The translations under genes and the position numbers were made by a program. From an uncultured Pseudorhodobacter sp. (GTDB taxonomy: Bacteria; Pseudomonadota; Alphaproteobacteria; Rhodobacterales; Rhodobacteraceae), in contig CAJXWJ010000026.1 in assembly GCA_913062925.1 (NCBI GenBank), positions 1-42,868 on the forward strand: DNA of 42,868 nt. The letters are read 5' to 3'. The notes under the pieces are model-generated. The model was not told the origin of the DNA and did not search any database. It saw only the letters and a list, made by a program, of their open reading frames with translations. Positions 16,690 through 25,755 of this stretch are shown piece by piece (within the stretch, counting starts at the first letter, position 1; each line of letters begins with the position of its first letter).

Positions 16690-17327
16690 GTGTGGAATAT
16701 TCCCATGTGATAGGCCGAGTGTTCGGCCAGTCTTGCACGGCTCTGCGGTAACGGGCAAGCCCGCCGCACGGCGCAGCCCGAATTCAGGCAATCCCCCCCC
16801 GCCGCGCTGTCGAGATAGCCGTGACATGCGGGCAGGTCATATCCCTGCGCCCCAAGCGCGCCAGCAGGGCAGGCCGTCAGGCAGGGGGCCGCGCAGCTGT
16901 CGCAAGGCCGCACCGCCTGCGGCAGCTCGACCACTTCGCGCAGCGCCAAGGCACCGCGAAAGCTGACCATCAGGCCGTGGCTGTCATGCACCAACAACCG
17001 CACTGGGCTTTCCCAAATCCGCCCCGTGCGCAGCGCCCAGCGGTAAAACGGATGATAGGGCGCACCGCCAAAGGGGAACAGCGCCTTGCCACCCAACTGA
17101 CAGGCAAGCCCGCCAATCACCCGTCGCGACCAGCGGTCAATCGGGTCCGGCGCGCCGTCTTGCCATTCGGGTTGCGCGGTCACATGCGGCCAATATTGCG
17201 GCCCTGCGGGGCCCAGCAGCAACAGGCTGCGGGTGCCCTTTGGCAGGCTTTCGTCCGCGTCACAGGTGAAACCGCCCAGCACCTCGAGCTGATGCGCCGC
17301 CGCCAAACCTGCGATCTGCGCCAGCAT
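16686..17327 (-). CDS. Ferredoxin-like iron-sulfur protein resembling the QueG C-terminal region
   Basis: A 213-residue protein with eight cysteines in a two-cluster pattern: C142, C145, C149, C153-Pro and C168, C180, C185, C191-Pro. This suggests two [4Fe-4S] clusters of the type seen in epoxyqueuosine reductase (QueG) and related proteins, but the N-terminal cobalamin-binding part of QueG is absent and its role is unknown. The N-terminal half has a conserved-looking ALFPFGGAPYHPFYRWA stretch. Its ATG shares one base with the argB stop (TGATG), and its own stop overlaps the phosphatase start, so the three genes are tightly coupled. Confidence 0.8.
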   Translation of the reverse strand: MLAQIAGLAAAHQLEVLGGFTCDADESLPKGTRSLLLLGPAGPQYWPHVTAQPEWQDGAPDPIDRWSRRVIGGLACQLGGKALFPFGGAPYHPFYRWALRTGRIWESPVRLLVHDSHGLMVSFRGALALREVVELPQAVRPCDSCAAPCLTACPAGALGAQGYDLPACHGYLDSAAGGDCLNSGCAVRRACPLPQSRARLAEHSAYHMGIFHT

Positions 17328-18226
17328 CAGCGCTTGACGCGGGGCATCACGCGCGGCGCGGTCGAGCGGATCTGACTGCCCGCGCCGTGATCGGTGAACA
17401 GCTCAAGCAAGCAGGCGTTGGGAATGCGGCCATCCAGAATCGTCACCGCCCGCGTGCCCGCATCAATCGCCATCAGCGCGGTTTCAGTTTTGGGAATCAT
17501 CCCACCGGAAATCACGCCATCGGCGGTCATCTGCCTGATCTCTTCGGGGGTGATCTGGGTCATCACCTCGCCCGCGGCGTTTTTCACGCCGGCAACATCG
17601 GTCAGCAGCAGCAACCGATCCGCCTGCAAAGCGCCCGCAATCGCGCCCGCTGCCGTGTCGCCATTGACGTTAAAGGTCTCGTTGTCGGCCATGCCGGTCG
17701 CCACAGGGGCCACGACCGGGATGATTCCCGCGCCGTAAAGATCGCGCAACACCTGCACGTTCATCTCGACCGGCCTGCCGACAAAGCCAAGCTCTGGATC
17801 ATCGGGCACGCAGACCATCATATCGTCGTCTTTGCCCGAAATCCCCACCGCACGGCCGCCGGCATCCATGATCGCCTGCACGATGCGCTTGTTCACCAGC
17901 CCCGAGAGGATCATCTCGACCACCTGCACCGTGGCCTTATCGGTCACCCGCTTGCCGCGCACGAATTTGCTTTCGATGCCCAGCTTGGCCAGCATCTCGT
18001 TGATCATCGGGCCGCCGCCATGCACCACGACCGGGTTCACCCCAACCTGCCGCATCAGCACGATATCGCGGGCAAATTCCGCCATCGCGGCATCATCGCC
18101 CATGGCATTGCCGCCAAATTTCACCACCACCACCGCGCCGGAAAACCGTTGCAGATAGGGCAGTGCCTCGGACAGCATTTTGGCGGTGTGAATGGCATCG
18201 GTCATGGTAAGGGTCTGCTTCTGCAT
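17327..18226 (-). CDS. argB: Acetylglutamate kinase
   Basis: A 299-residue kinase phosphorylating N-acetylglutamate, the second step of arginine synthesis. The amino-acid-kinase fold is shown by [13 protein letters not shown] (about residues 33-45), [13 protein letters not shown] (about 66-78), the [13 protein letters not shown] segment and [15 protein letters not shown] (about 185-199). The start at 18226 is chosen because CGGAG lies seven bases upstream; an internal ATG seven codons later is possible. It heads the argB-ferredoxin-phosphatase operon and is divergent from the dehydrogenase gene, with the box array at 18257-18336 between them. Confidence 0.96.
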   Translation of the reverse strand: MQKQTLTMTDAIHTAKMLSEALPYLQRFSGAVVVVKFGGNAMGDDAAMAEFARDIVLMRQVGVNPVVVHGGGPMINEMLAKLGIESKFVRGKRVTDKATVQVVEMILSGLVNKRIVQAIMDAGGRAVGISGKDDDMMVCVPDDPELGFVGRPVEMNVQVLRDLYGAGIIPVVAPVATGMADNETFNVNGDTAAGAIAGALQADRLLLLTDVAGVKNAAGEVMTQITPEEIRQMTADGVISGGMIPKTETALMAIDAGTRAVTILDGRIPNACLLELFTDHGAGSQIRSTAPRVMPRVKR

Positions 18227-18256
18227 GGGGCGACTCCGTGGTTGCGAAATACCTAG

Positions 18257-18336
18257 CGGCTTTGGCAGCCCCTGCCAAGACGCGTTTGGCGCTGCGGGCC
18301 AAGGCTTGCTTTCCCCAGCCAAAGCCGTAGCTTGGC
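18257..18336. promoter_or_regulatory. Array of TTGGC/GCCAA boxes between argB and the dehydrogenase
   Basis: Boxes start at 18262 (TTGGC), 18274 (GCCAA), 18286 (TTGGC) and 18298 (GCCAA), exactly 12 bases apart with alternating orientation, then 18318 (GCCAA) and 18332 (TTGGC). The first pair forms the dyad TTGGCA-N5-TGCCAA. The outer CGGCTTTGGC (18257-18266) and GCCAAAGCCG (18318-18327) are a perfect 10-bp inverted repeat. This looks like a multi-site operator for the divergent promoters; no regulator is assigned. Confidence 0.5.
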
Positions 18337-18355
18337 GCTAGAAATGGAGACCCCG

Positions 18356-19087
18356 ATGAGTGACCAAAAAACCATCGTGCTGACAGGTGCAAGCCGCGGC
18401 ATCGGTCATGCCACCGTCAAGCGCTTTGGCTCGGAGGGCTGGCGCGTGCTGACCTGTTCGCGCCAACCCTTTGACCCGCGCTGCCCTTGGCCGGGTGGCG
18501 AAGAGAATCACATCCAGATCGACCTTGCCGATCCGAAAAAGACCATCGAGGCGATCGAGACGATCAAATCCAAGCTTAACGGCCGTTTGGATGCGCTGGT
18601 CAACAACGCCGGGATCTCGCCCAAGGGCGAGGGCGGCAAGCGGTTGACCACGCTGGACACCGATCTGCGCACTTGGGGGCAGGTGTTTCATGTCAACTTT
18701 TTCGCGCCGGTGATTCTGGCGCGCGGGTTGCAAGACGAGCTGGTTGCAGCGGGCGGGGCGGTGGTGAATGTCACCTCGATCGTCGGCTCGCGGGTGCATC
18801 CCTTTGCGGGGGCGGCCTATGCGACGTCAAAAGCGGCGCTTGCGGCGCTGACCCGCGAGATGGCGCATGATTTTGGCCCGCTTGGCGTGCGCGTCAATGC
18901 CATCGCGCCCGGCGAGGTGGAAACCGCGATCCTGTCACCGGGCACAGATAAAATCGTGCAAACCCTGCCGCTGCGCCGCCTTGGCCAGCCAAAAGAGGTG
19001 GCCGAGGCGATCTGGTTCCTGTGTTCGGCGCAATCAAGCTATATCACCGGCACCGAAATTCAGATCAACGGCGGCCAGCACGTTTAG
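18356..19087 (+). CDS. Short-chain dehydrogenase/reductase
   Basis: A 243-residue classical SDR, an NAD(P)-dependent oxidoreductase. The cofactor motif TGASRGIG is at residues 10-17, NNAG at 83-86, and the catalytic residues are N114, S141, Y155 and K159 (YATSK); the C-terminus QINGGQHV is typical. The substrate cannot be told from sequence. A GGAGA site lies just before the ATG at 18356, which is preferred over an in-frame codon eight residues upstream. It is the only plus-strand gene inside a long minus-strand block, and its stop is five bases from that of the convergent engB. Confidence 0.92.
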   Translation: MSDQKTIVLTGASRGIGHATVKRFGSEGWRVLTCSRQPFDPRCPWPGGEENHIQIDLADPKKTIEAIETIKSKLNGRLDALVNNAGISPKGEGGKRLTTLDTDLRTWGQVFHVNFFAPVILARGLQDELVAAGGAVVNVTSIVGSRVHPFAGAAYATSKAALAALTREMAHDFGPLGVRVNAIAPGEVETAILSPGTDKIVQTLPLRRLGQPKEVAEAIWFLCSAQSSYITGTEIQINGGQHV

Positions 19088-19092
19088 CGCTG

Positions 19093-19746
19093 TTACACCA
19101 AGGTTGCGATAATGGCGCGCAGCGTCTCGATGCCATCGCCCTTTTCCGAGCTGGTCAGCACCAGTTCAGGATAGGCAGCGGGGTGCTTTTTCAAGGCCTC
19201 AATCGACAGCGCGATATTGGCGTCGCGCTCGATCTTGGAAACCTTATCAGCCTTGGTCATCACCACCTGAAACGTGACGGCAGAACGGTCGAGCAGCGAC
19301 ATGATCTCTTCATCCACTGGCTTTACGCCGTGGCGGGTGTCGACCAACACGAAAGCGCGGCGCAGGGTCTGACGACCGGCCAGATAGGATTTCAGCAGCG
19401 CTTGCCACTTTGCCACAATCGGTTTCGGCGCTTCGGCATAGCCATAGCCGGGAAGGTCGACCAAAAAGCGGTTCATCTCGCCCAGTGCGAAATAGTTGAT
19501 CTCTTGCGTCCGGCCGGGGGTGTTCGAGGCCCGCGCAAGGCTTTTGCGGCCGGTCAGCGCGTTGATCAGGCTCGATTTACCAACGTTAGAGCGGCCCGCA
19601 AAGCAAACCTCTAACCGGTCGGGTTCGGGCAGGCCCGACATCGCCACCACGCCTTTGACGAAATCAACAGGGCCCGCGAACAGCAAGCGGCCTTTTTCGC
19701 GGGCTTCCAGTTCGGGTTCAGGGGCAAGGGTGAATTGCAGGCTCAT
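19093..19746 (-). CDS. engB: Ribosome biogenesis GTP-binding protein EngB (YihA/YsxC)
   Basis: A 217-residue GTPase needed for large-subunit assembly. Motifs: G1 GRSNVGKSS at residues 51-59, G2 TPGRTQ (about 76-81), G3 DLPG at 97-100, G4 TKAD at 164-167 and a TSS G5 near 196. The start at 19746 is chosen because GGAG lies six bases upstream and the ATG overlaps the stop of the MOSC gene (ATGA); an ATG four codons earlier is possible. It follows yidC and the MOSC gene in one coupled unit. Confidence 0.95.
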   Translation of the reverse strand: MSLQFTLAPEPELEAREKGRLLFAGPVDFVKGVVAMSGLPEPDRLEVCFAGRSNVGKSSLINALTGRKSLARASNTPGRTQEINYFALGEMNRFLVDLPGYGYAEAPKPIVAKWQALLKSYLAGRQTLRRAFVLVDTRHGVKPVDEEIMSLLDRSAVTFQVVMTKADKVSKIERDANIALSIEALKKHPAAYPELVLTSSEKGDGIETLRAIIATLV

Positions 19747-20489
19747 GCCAGTCTCCATTCATCGCCGACAGAAATCTGTCCGCTTTCTACCACCACGGCG
19801 TAAACGCCGAAATCTTGGTGGCCATAATTTTCTTCCAGCGCCGCCAAAGTTGGGGCCGAAACCCGCCCCGTCTTCGGGTCCACGGTTGTGGCGCTGCACC
19901 TAGTGATGCGTTCGGTTATTTCAAAAACCGCTTCGCCTATGCAAAGCCGCTGCCCGATCCAGCCAAACTCGGCCCAAGGGGCTGCCCCTTCGATCCACAG
20001 ATTGCCGCGAAAGCGATCAACCGATAGATCGGTGCCCATCTTGGCCGACAGATCCGCCAGCGACGCCATCGACAAGATCGAAACGGATTCGACCGGATTG
20101 TCAGTCATACCGCGCCCTGCGCTGACAATCGCCACTGGCTGCGCACGCTCGGCTGGGTTCAGCGGGCGCACCCAATCCAGAAACCGTGGCAGATCGGCGG
20201 CATCATCCGGGCGAAAGGCAATCTCGCCCGCCTCGGGGTGGCGCAGGGTTATCACGCCCATAGCCTCGTCAAAATCCGATGTGATCGCCATCAGGGCGGG
20301 CGCCTTTGCGCCCCGCGCAAAATTAGCACAGCGGTTCCAGCCATCGACCAGCTTGGCCGCGTCATGGGCGACGGCCCAATGCCGGTCCCATGGCATGCAG
20401 GCCCCCGCCAAAAGACGAACGGACGCGAGGGTCTCGCGTCCGTGTCCCTTGATCGGGTGCCGGCAAATCTGTGCCAGCACTTGCGTCAT
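19743..20489 (-). CDS. MOSC-domain protein
   Basis: A 248-residue protein with a beta-barrel N-terminal part and a C-terminal MOSC domain. MOSC domains are sulfur-carrier domains related to the molybdenum-cofactor sulfurase C-terminus; the conserved Cys is C198 in ITRCSATTVDPKTG. The N-terminal segment HPIKGHGRETLASVRLLAG fits the MOSC N-terminal family. Bacterial homologues such as YcbX and YiiM act in N-hydroxylated base detoxification, but the substrate here is unknown. It is coupled at both ends by ATGA overlaps to yidC and engB, a conserved association whose functional sense is unclear. Confidence 0.9.
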   Translation of the reverse strand: MTQVLAQICRHPIKGHGRETLASVRLLAGACMPWDRHWAVAHDAAKLVDGWNRCANFARGAKAPALMAITSDFDEAMGVITLRHPEAGEIAFRPDDAADLPRFLDWVRPLNPAERAQPVAIVSAGRGMTDNPVESVSILSMASLADLSAKMGTDLSVDRFRGNLWIEGAAPWAEFGWIGQRLCIGEAVFEITERITRCSATTVDPKTGRVSAPTLAALEENYGHQDFGVYAVVVESGQISVGDEWRLA

Positions 20490-22333
20490 TTTTCGGCTAC
20501 CGCCTGCTTTTTCTTAAAGCCTGACTTGATGTTGCCAAAGATGTCTGGCTTGTGGCCATGGCTGCGCATGATCAGATATTGCTGGGTGAAGGTGATGGTG
20601 TTGTTGGTGATCCAGTAGACCACCAGACCGCTTGCAAAACCACCCAGCATGAACATGAAGACCCAAGGCATCCAGGCAAAGATCTGCTGTTGCACCGGAT
20701 CAGCGGGCGCTGGGTTCAGTTTTTGCTGCAACCACATCGAGATGCCCAGCAAGATCGGCAGCGCACCGATGAAAATCGTCGCAAGCAGGGTGCCGTGCAA
20801 AGGCGCATCCCAAGGCAAAGCGCCAAACATGTTGAAAATCGACGAGGTGTCAGGCGCAGAGAGGTCTTTCAGCCAGCCAAAGAACGGCGCTTGGCGCAAT
20901 TCCAGCGTGACAAAGATCACCTTGTAAAGGCTAAAGAAAATCGGGATCTGGATCAGAATTGGCAAGCAACCTGCGGCCGGATTGACCTTCTTTTCCTTGT
21001 AAAGCTGCATCATTTCCTTTTGCAGCTTTTGCTTGTCTTCGCCGACACGCTCTTTCAGCGCTTCGATTTCGGGCTGCAATTCCTTCATCCGCGCCATCGA
21101 GACGTAAGATTTATAGGCCAGCGGCAGCACCAAAAGCTTCAGGAAGAAGGTCAGACCAATGATCGCCAGACCCATGTTGCCGATCAGCGCGTGCAAAAGG
21201 TGCAAGACTTGGAAGATCGGCTTGGTCAGGAAATAGAACCAACCCCAATCGATCGAATCGATAAAGCCTTTGATCTGTGGCCGTGCGGGGTCGATTTTTG
21301 CGCCAAACAGTTGCGCCACGACGCCCGGATCATTCTCGTATTCGCCAATCGTCTGCCAAACCTTGGCGCCGGCAAACAGCTGGGTCGAGGTTTCCGTCGC
21401 CTCGCCCGGTGCCAGCGTCACCAAAGGTTCGCGGACTTCGGCCTGATAGATATCGGCGCCAGCCACATATTTCACCACCGATGTATAGGGCTTGCCCTGT
21501 TCGGGGATCAGCGTCGTCATCCAATAGTGGTCGGTAAAGCCGATCCAGCCATCGGTGCTGGCTTGCTTCACCTCGGCTTGTGCCGATTCGGCGTCGACTT
21601 GTGGAAGGCCAGCTACCTTTTTGTATTTGATCTCTTCAAGGCTGCCATCGGTGCGACGCACCAGACCTTCGTGAACCACATAGATGTTTTGCAACTGCGG
21701 CAAGCCGTGGCGGGCAATAATGCCGTAACTGTAAAGGCTTGCAGCCGAGGTGCCATTGTTTTCAACGCGGTCGCTGACGGTGAACATGAAGTTCGCATCA
21801 ACAGAAATGCTGCGTACAAAGGTCATGCCCTTGCTGTTTTGCCAGGTTAAGCTGACTGGCTGACCAACCGAAAGCGTGCTGCCCGAGGCCAGTTTCCATT
21901 CCGATTTCGCGCCCGGTACGTCATCTGCGGTCAGTCCCGCGCCCGGCGCCCAGCCAAAGACGGCATAGTAGGGCGTGGTCTGGCCTACCGGCGACAACAG
22001 CCGCACATTGGCAGAGTCTTTCTCAAGCGTGTCTTTAAAGGTTTTCAGCGACAAATCATCCAACCGGCCACCCAAGAGCGAGATCGACCCTGTCAGCATC
22101 GGCGTGTCGATGGTCAGGCGCGGCGCTTCGGGCAAAGGCTCGGTCGAGGTGACCGGCGCGGCAGGTGCCGTTGTGGCTTGCGGCGCGACAAGTGGCTGAT
22201 CCGCTGCGATTTCAAGCGCGGCTGGGTCTGGAAACCACTGCGGAAACAGCTTGGGCCCTGCGACGAACCAACCAAGGATCACCAGAAAGCTGAGCACTGT
22301 CGTGAGGACTAAATTCTTATTTTGATCGTCCAT
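20486..22333 (-). CDS. yidC: Membrane protein insertase YidC
   Basis: A 615-residue insertase (Oxa1/Alb3 family), acting alone or with SecYEG to insert and fold inner-membrane proteins. An N-terminal membrane anchor is at about residues 6-26 ([19 protein letters not shown]), a large periplasmic beta-sandwich domain spans about 65-350, and the conserved five-helix core lies at about 370-590 with [24 protein letters not shown]-like and [14 protein letters not shown] motifs and the hydrophilic-groove Arg. The start at 22333 (MDDQNKN) is normal for alphaproteobacteria. It is part of the broader rpmH-rnpA-yidD-yidC secretion and RNA cluster. Confidence 0.97.
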   Translation of the reverse strand: [615 protein letters not shown]

Positions 22334-22513
22334 TGGACCACCACCATTCCTGTTCAAGGTCAGGCGTGGTTCAACGATAGGGGCGGGCAAAGGTCAAGCG
22401 GTTTTCCCCCTTCTGTGACACTCGGTCAGGGATTTGGGGCAAATTGCGCGGCTTTTCTGTCGATAATGCTGGATCTGGCCTGCTGTCTCGCGCTGGCGCA
22501 GCCTGCCCCAAGC

Positions 22514-24055
22514 CTAACGATGCGCGGCAAGACTTTTGACCTTTGACAGATGTCGGCGATGGCGCGGGATCCAATCCATGGTTTCATCCAAAGGCATTGG
22601 GCGGGCAATGCCAAACCCCTGGATATGCGAGCAACCCAGCTGCGCCAACATTTCGTGTTCACCCGGGGTTTCGACCCCCTCGGCCAAAGTGGCCAGCCCC
22701 AGCCGCTCGGCCATCGATAAGATCGCCGAGACCATTTTTTGCTGGTCGCGGTCGCTGTCCAGACGGGTGATAAAGCTTCGATCAATCTTGATGCGGCGCA
22801 CCGCAAAACGCCGCAGTGCAGTGATCGAGGCATGTCCGGTGCCGAAATCGTCTAGATCAATGCCGCAGCCCATCCGCGCCAAAGCCGCGATATTGGCGAC
22901 CACAACATCATTTTCAGTCTCCGCCACAACGGTTTCTAAGATTTCCACCGAAAGGCGTTTGGGTTCCAGATCAAAGCGGTCCAATTCCCATTTCAACCGC
23001 TCTGCCAGCCGTGGATTGCGCAGTTCTTGCGCCGAAAAATTTACGGCCACGGTCGGGATTTTCAGGCCAGCCTTGTCCCATGCAGCCAGCGCCATCAGCG
23101 CGTGGTACAAAATCACTTCGCCCAGACGGTCTTCCATGCCGGCGTCTTCGATCAGGGGCAGAAATTCGGCAGGCGGGATCAGTCCCTTTTCGGGATGATA
23201 CCAACGCGCGAGGGCCTCGAAGCCCGTGATTTCGCCCGAAAAGGTTTCGGTTTGCGGCTGGAAATGCGGGCGAATCTGCCCTTCTTCCAATGCGCGTTCC
23301 AGATCTGCGCGCAAAGATTCGCGGATGGCGCGGCTGCGGGCCATATCTGCAGAATAGGCTCTGATCGCATTCGGCCCGCGTCGGCGCGCCTCATCCGCGG
23401 CGATTTGAGCGGCGTTCAAAAGGCTGGCCCCGCTTAGGTCGGGGGCATTCACACTGTGGCAAAACCCGATCGAACAAGTGACGTAAAGCTTTGAGGCATC
23501 GAGGTTTACCGGCACAGAGACCGCAGATTGCAGCCGCGAGGCAAGCTGCACCAAAGCTTCAAGCTCTAGCCTTCGCACCGGCGCAAGCGCCACAGCGAAA
23601 CCGCCACCTTCAAGCCGTGCCACAACATCGCCTGCGCGCAAAACGGCACAAATACGCTCGGCAGATCGGGCCAGAACCTCGACTTGGGCGGCGCGGCCAA
23701 AGCGGGTGAGCAAACGGTCGCTGTCATCAAATTGCAGCACAAAACAGGCCGAGCTTCGCCCGCTGATAGGGGCGTCCTGCAAGATTTTATCAAGGCTGCC
23801 AATGATTTGGCTGCGCAAAGACAATCCCTCTAACACATCGGGCAACCGAGCTGCCTCTGGGGTGGGTGGGCGCTGCCAGGTCACGACGACAACAGTCGGC
23901 AGCAGCAAGGCCAGTAAGATCAGGCTTTCTTCGCCCAAAAACCAAAAGCTGCACAGCGCGACGGCAGGGGCGAAAATCAAAACTTCGGGGCGGCGAAGCC
24001 AAAAACCAAATTTAAAAAACCATGAAATCATGCGGGACAAAATGCCGGAAACCAT
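22514..24055 (-). CDS. EAL-domain c-di-GMP phosphodiesterase with degenerate GGDEF domain
   Basis: A 513-residue membrane-anchored protein. Two hydrophobic segments (about 24-41 and 44-60) precede a GGDEF-like domain whose signature has decayed to EGGGF at 149-153, so diguanylate cyclase activity is not expected. The C-terminal EAL domain keeps its metal and catalytic residues: E280 (EAL), N339, E371, D402-D403 (DDFGTG), K423 (KID), E459 (AEGVE) and Q479, so it should hydrolyse c-di-GMP; the degenerate domain may bind GTP or regulate. The ATG at 24055 follows an in-frame TTG; an ATG nine codons in is an alternative. It lies between ttcA and yidC in the same direction. Confidence 0.92.
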   Translation of the reverse strand: MVSGILSRMISWFFKFGFWLRRPEVLIFAPAVALCSFWFLGEESLILLALLLPTVVVVTWQRPPTPEAARLPDVLEGLSLRSQIIGSLDKILQDAPISGRSSACFVLQFDDSDRLLTRFGRAAQVEVLARSAERICAVLRAGDVVARLEGGGFAVALAPVRRLELEALVQLASRLQSAVSVPVNLDASKLYVTCSIGFCHSVNAPDLSGASLLNAAQIAADEARRRGPNAIRAYSADMARSRAIRESLRADLERALEEGQIRPHFQPQTETFSGEITGFEALARWYHPEKGLIPPAEFLPLIEDAGMEDRLGEVILYHALMALAAWDKAGLKIPTVAVNFSAQELRNPRLAERLKWELDRFDLEPKRLSVEILETVVAETENDVVVANIAALARMGCGIDLDDFGTGHASITALRRFAVRRIKIDRSFITRLDSDRDQQKMVSAILSMAERLGLATLAEGVETPGEHEMLAQLGCSHIQGFGIARPMPLDETMDWIPRHRRHLSKVKSLAAHR

Positions 24056-24148
24056 CAAACTGACCTTAATCTGATTCGGAGCGACGCAGGCTCTTGCCGT
24101 CAGATCTAGGCTTTTGGTCTGATAACTCGGTTAATCCACCCCCCGAAG

Positions 24149-25003
24149 TTACATAGGATTTTCTGAAATTTTTTCCTGTTTTGGCCTAAGGCCTGCGAAA
24201 TCAAACAGTGCCGGATCGGCCAAATGCGCGGGCTGTACATGACTTAACGCGCGGAACATCACGTTGCGCCGACCCGGGCTTTTGGTCTCCCATTCGTCAA
24301 GCAGCTTTTTGACCTGCGCGCGCTGCAAGCCATCTTGGCTGCCACATAAATCACAAGGAATAATTGGGTAATTCAGGGCTTTAGCAAAGGCATCGCAGTC
24401 AGCTTCGGCCACATAGGCCAGCGGGCGATAGACAAATAGATCTCCGTCTTCGTTCAGCAGTTTCGGCGGCATCGCAGCCAGCCTGCCACCATGAAACAGG
24501 TTCATAAAAAAGGTTTCCAGAATGTCGTCGCGGTGATGCCCCAGCACCACGGCAGAGCAGCCTTCCTCGCGCGCGATGCGGTAAAGATTACCACGGCGCA
24601 GGCGTGAACATAGGCTGCACATGGTGCCTCCGGGGGCGATTTTATCGATCACCACCGAATAGGTGTCGCGATATTCGATGCGGTGCGGCACCCCCATGCG
24701 GGCCAAAAACGCGGGCAGCACGGTGGCGGGGAAGTTCGGCTGACCTTGATCAAGGTTACACGCCAGCAGATCAACCGGCAAAAGCCCGCGCCATTGCAAT
24801 TCGTGCAGCACCGCCAAAAGCGTATAGCTGTCTTTGCCCCCCGACAAACAGACCAACCAGCGCGCGCCGCGTTTGATCATGCCATAGGCCTCGGTGGCCT
24901 CGCGCACCTGTTGCACGATGCGTTTGCGCAGCTTGCGAAAGGCCTCGGTGTCAGGTGCGCCGTGGAACAGGGGGTGAATGTCGTCGGGTGTATCGTCACG
25001 CAT
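24149..25003 (-). CDS. ttcA: tRNA 2-thiocytidine synthetase TtcA
   Basis: A 284-residue enzyme that thiolates C32 of certain tRNAs, using ATP and an iron-sulfur cluster. The PP-loop SGGKDS is at residues 54-59, the CxxC pair at C129/C132 (MCSLC), and the third cluster cysteine lies in PCDLCGSQ near residue 216. Length is usual for the family. The ATG at 25003 is preceded by an AAAGG-like ribosome site. yidD and rnpA are just upstream in the same direction; the EAL gene lies 93 bases downstream. Confidence 0.94.
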   Translation of the reverse strand: MRDDTPDDIHPLFHGAPDTEAFRKLRKRIVQQVREATEAYGMIKRGARWLVCLSGGKDSYTLLAVLHELQWRGLLPVDLLACNLDQGQPNFPATVLPAFLARMGVPHRIEYRDTYSVVIDKIAPGGTMCSLCSRLRRGNLYRIAREEGCSAVVLGHHRDDILETFFMNLFHGGRLAAMPPKLLNEDGDLFVYRPLAYVAEADCDAFAKALNYPIIPCDLCGSQDGLQRAQVKKLLDEWETKSPGRRNVMFRALSHVQPAHLADPALFDFAGLRPKQEKISENPM

Positions 25004-25056
25004 GGCAGGCCTTTGGTTATCCGGCTTTTGTGCCAGATTGCCCGCAAAAATGCCAG

Positions 25057-25305
25057 CTAGAGCGAGCTGTCGTGGTCAGGATCTGCGCCCGGCACCGGGT
25101 CATAGCCAGAGCCGCCCCAAGGGTGGCAGCGGCAAATCCGGTTTACCATCAGATAGCCGCCCTTGACCGCGCCATGGCGGTCCAAAGCCTCAAGCGCATA
25201 GGCCGAACAGGTGGGCTGAAAGCGGCACCCATGTCCAACCCAAGGGCTTAGCACCAGCCGATAGGCCCGCACTGGCAGCGCCAGCACCTTTGCCAGCGGT
25301 GTCAC
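25057..25305 (-). CDS. yidD: Membrane protein insertion efficiency factor YidD (GTG start)
   Basis: An 82-residue member of the YidD family, an amphipathic-helix protein at the inner membrane that helps YidC-dependent insertion. The conserved [19 protein letters not shown] and [24 protein letters not shown] blocks are present, including three of the family cysteines. Its GTG start overlaps the rnpA stop (GTGA at 25302-25305), giving translational coupling, the usual rnpA-yidD arrangement. Confidence 0.95.
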   Translation of the reverse strand: MTPLAKVLALPVRAYRLVLSPWVGHGCRFQPTCSAYALEALDRHGAVKGGYLMVNRICRCHPWGGSGYDPVPGADPDHDSSL

Positions 25306-25715
25306 GAACGGCCCCGATGCACCGAGACAAGCGCGCTGATCAGATCGGCGCGCATATCGGCGAAGACGCGAGAGATTGTGGCTTCGGGCTTGGCGACGAT
25401 GACATAGTCCCAGCCGGCCCGCGCGTGGCTTGGCAAAATCTCGCGGGCGAGGGCGCGCAGGCGGCGCTTGGCGCGGTTGCGGGCCACGGCGTTGCCGATT
25501 TTCTTTGAGGCGGTAAAGCCAATCCGCACGACGGCCGCGCCATCTTCGCGGGCGCGGGCCTGCACCAGAAAGCTGCCAGTGCCCTGCCTACGTCCCTGTG
25601 CGGTGCGCAGGAAATCGGGGCGGTTCTTTAATGTCTCAAGACAAACGGAAACCGCCGGAGGCGCTTCGGACGCTTCGGCGGGTGTGCCAATGTCCGATAC
25701 CTTCGGCGGTGTCAT
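25302..25715 (-). CDS. rnpA: Ribonuclease P protein component
   Basis: A 137-residue RNase P protein that binds the catalytic RNA and the 5' leader of precursor tRNA. The RNR signature is ARNRAKRRLRAL at about residues 78-89, preceded by the FLRTAQGRRQGTGSFLVQA strand region. An N-terminal extension of about 30 residues before the domain is usual in Rhodobacteraceae. AGGAG seven bases before the ATG supports the start at 25715. rpmH lies upstream and yidD overlaps downstream. Confidence 0.94.
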   Translation of the reverse strand: MTPPKVSDIGTPAEASEAPPAVSVCLETLKNRPDFLRTAQGRRQGTGSFLVQARAREDGAAVVRIGFTASKKIGNAVARNRAKRRLRALAREILPSHARAGWDYVIVAKPEATISRVFADMRADLISALVSVHRGRS

Positions 25716-25755
25716 ATCGTTACTCCTGTTTGGCCCTGAAAGGACCAGTCAGAAA

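Noticed and set aside
20552-21850. A 432-codon plus-strand open frame across yidC
   Set aside because: Antisense shadow of yidC; composition is unlike a protein and there is no ribosome site.
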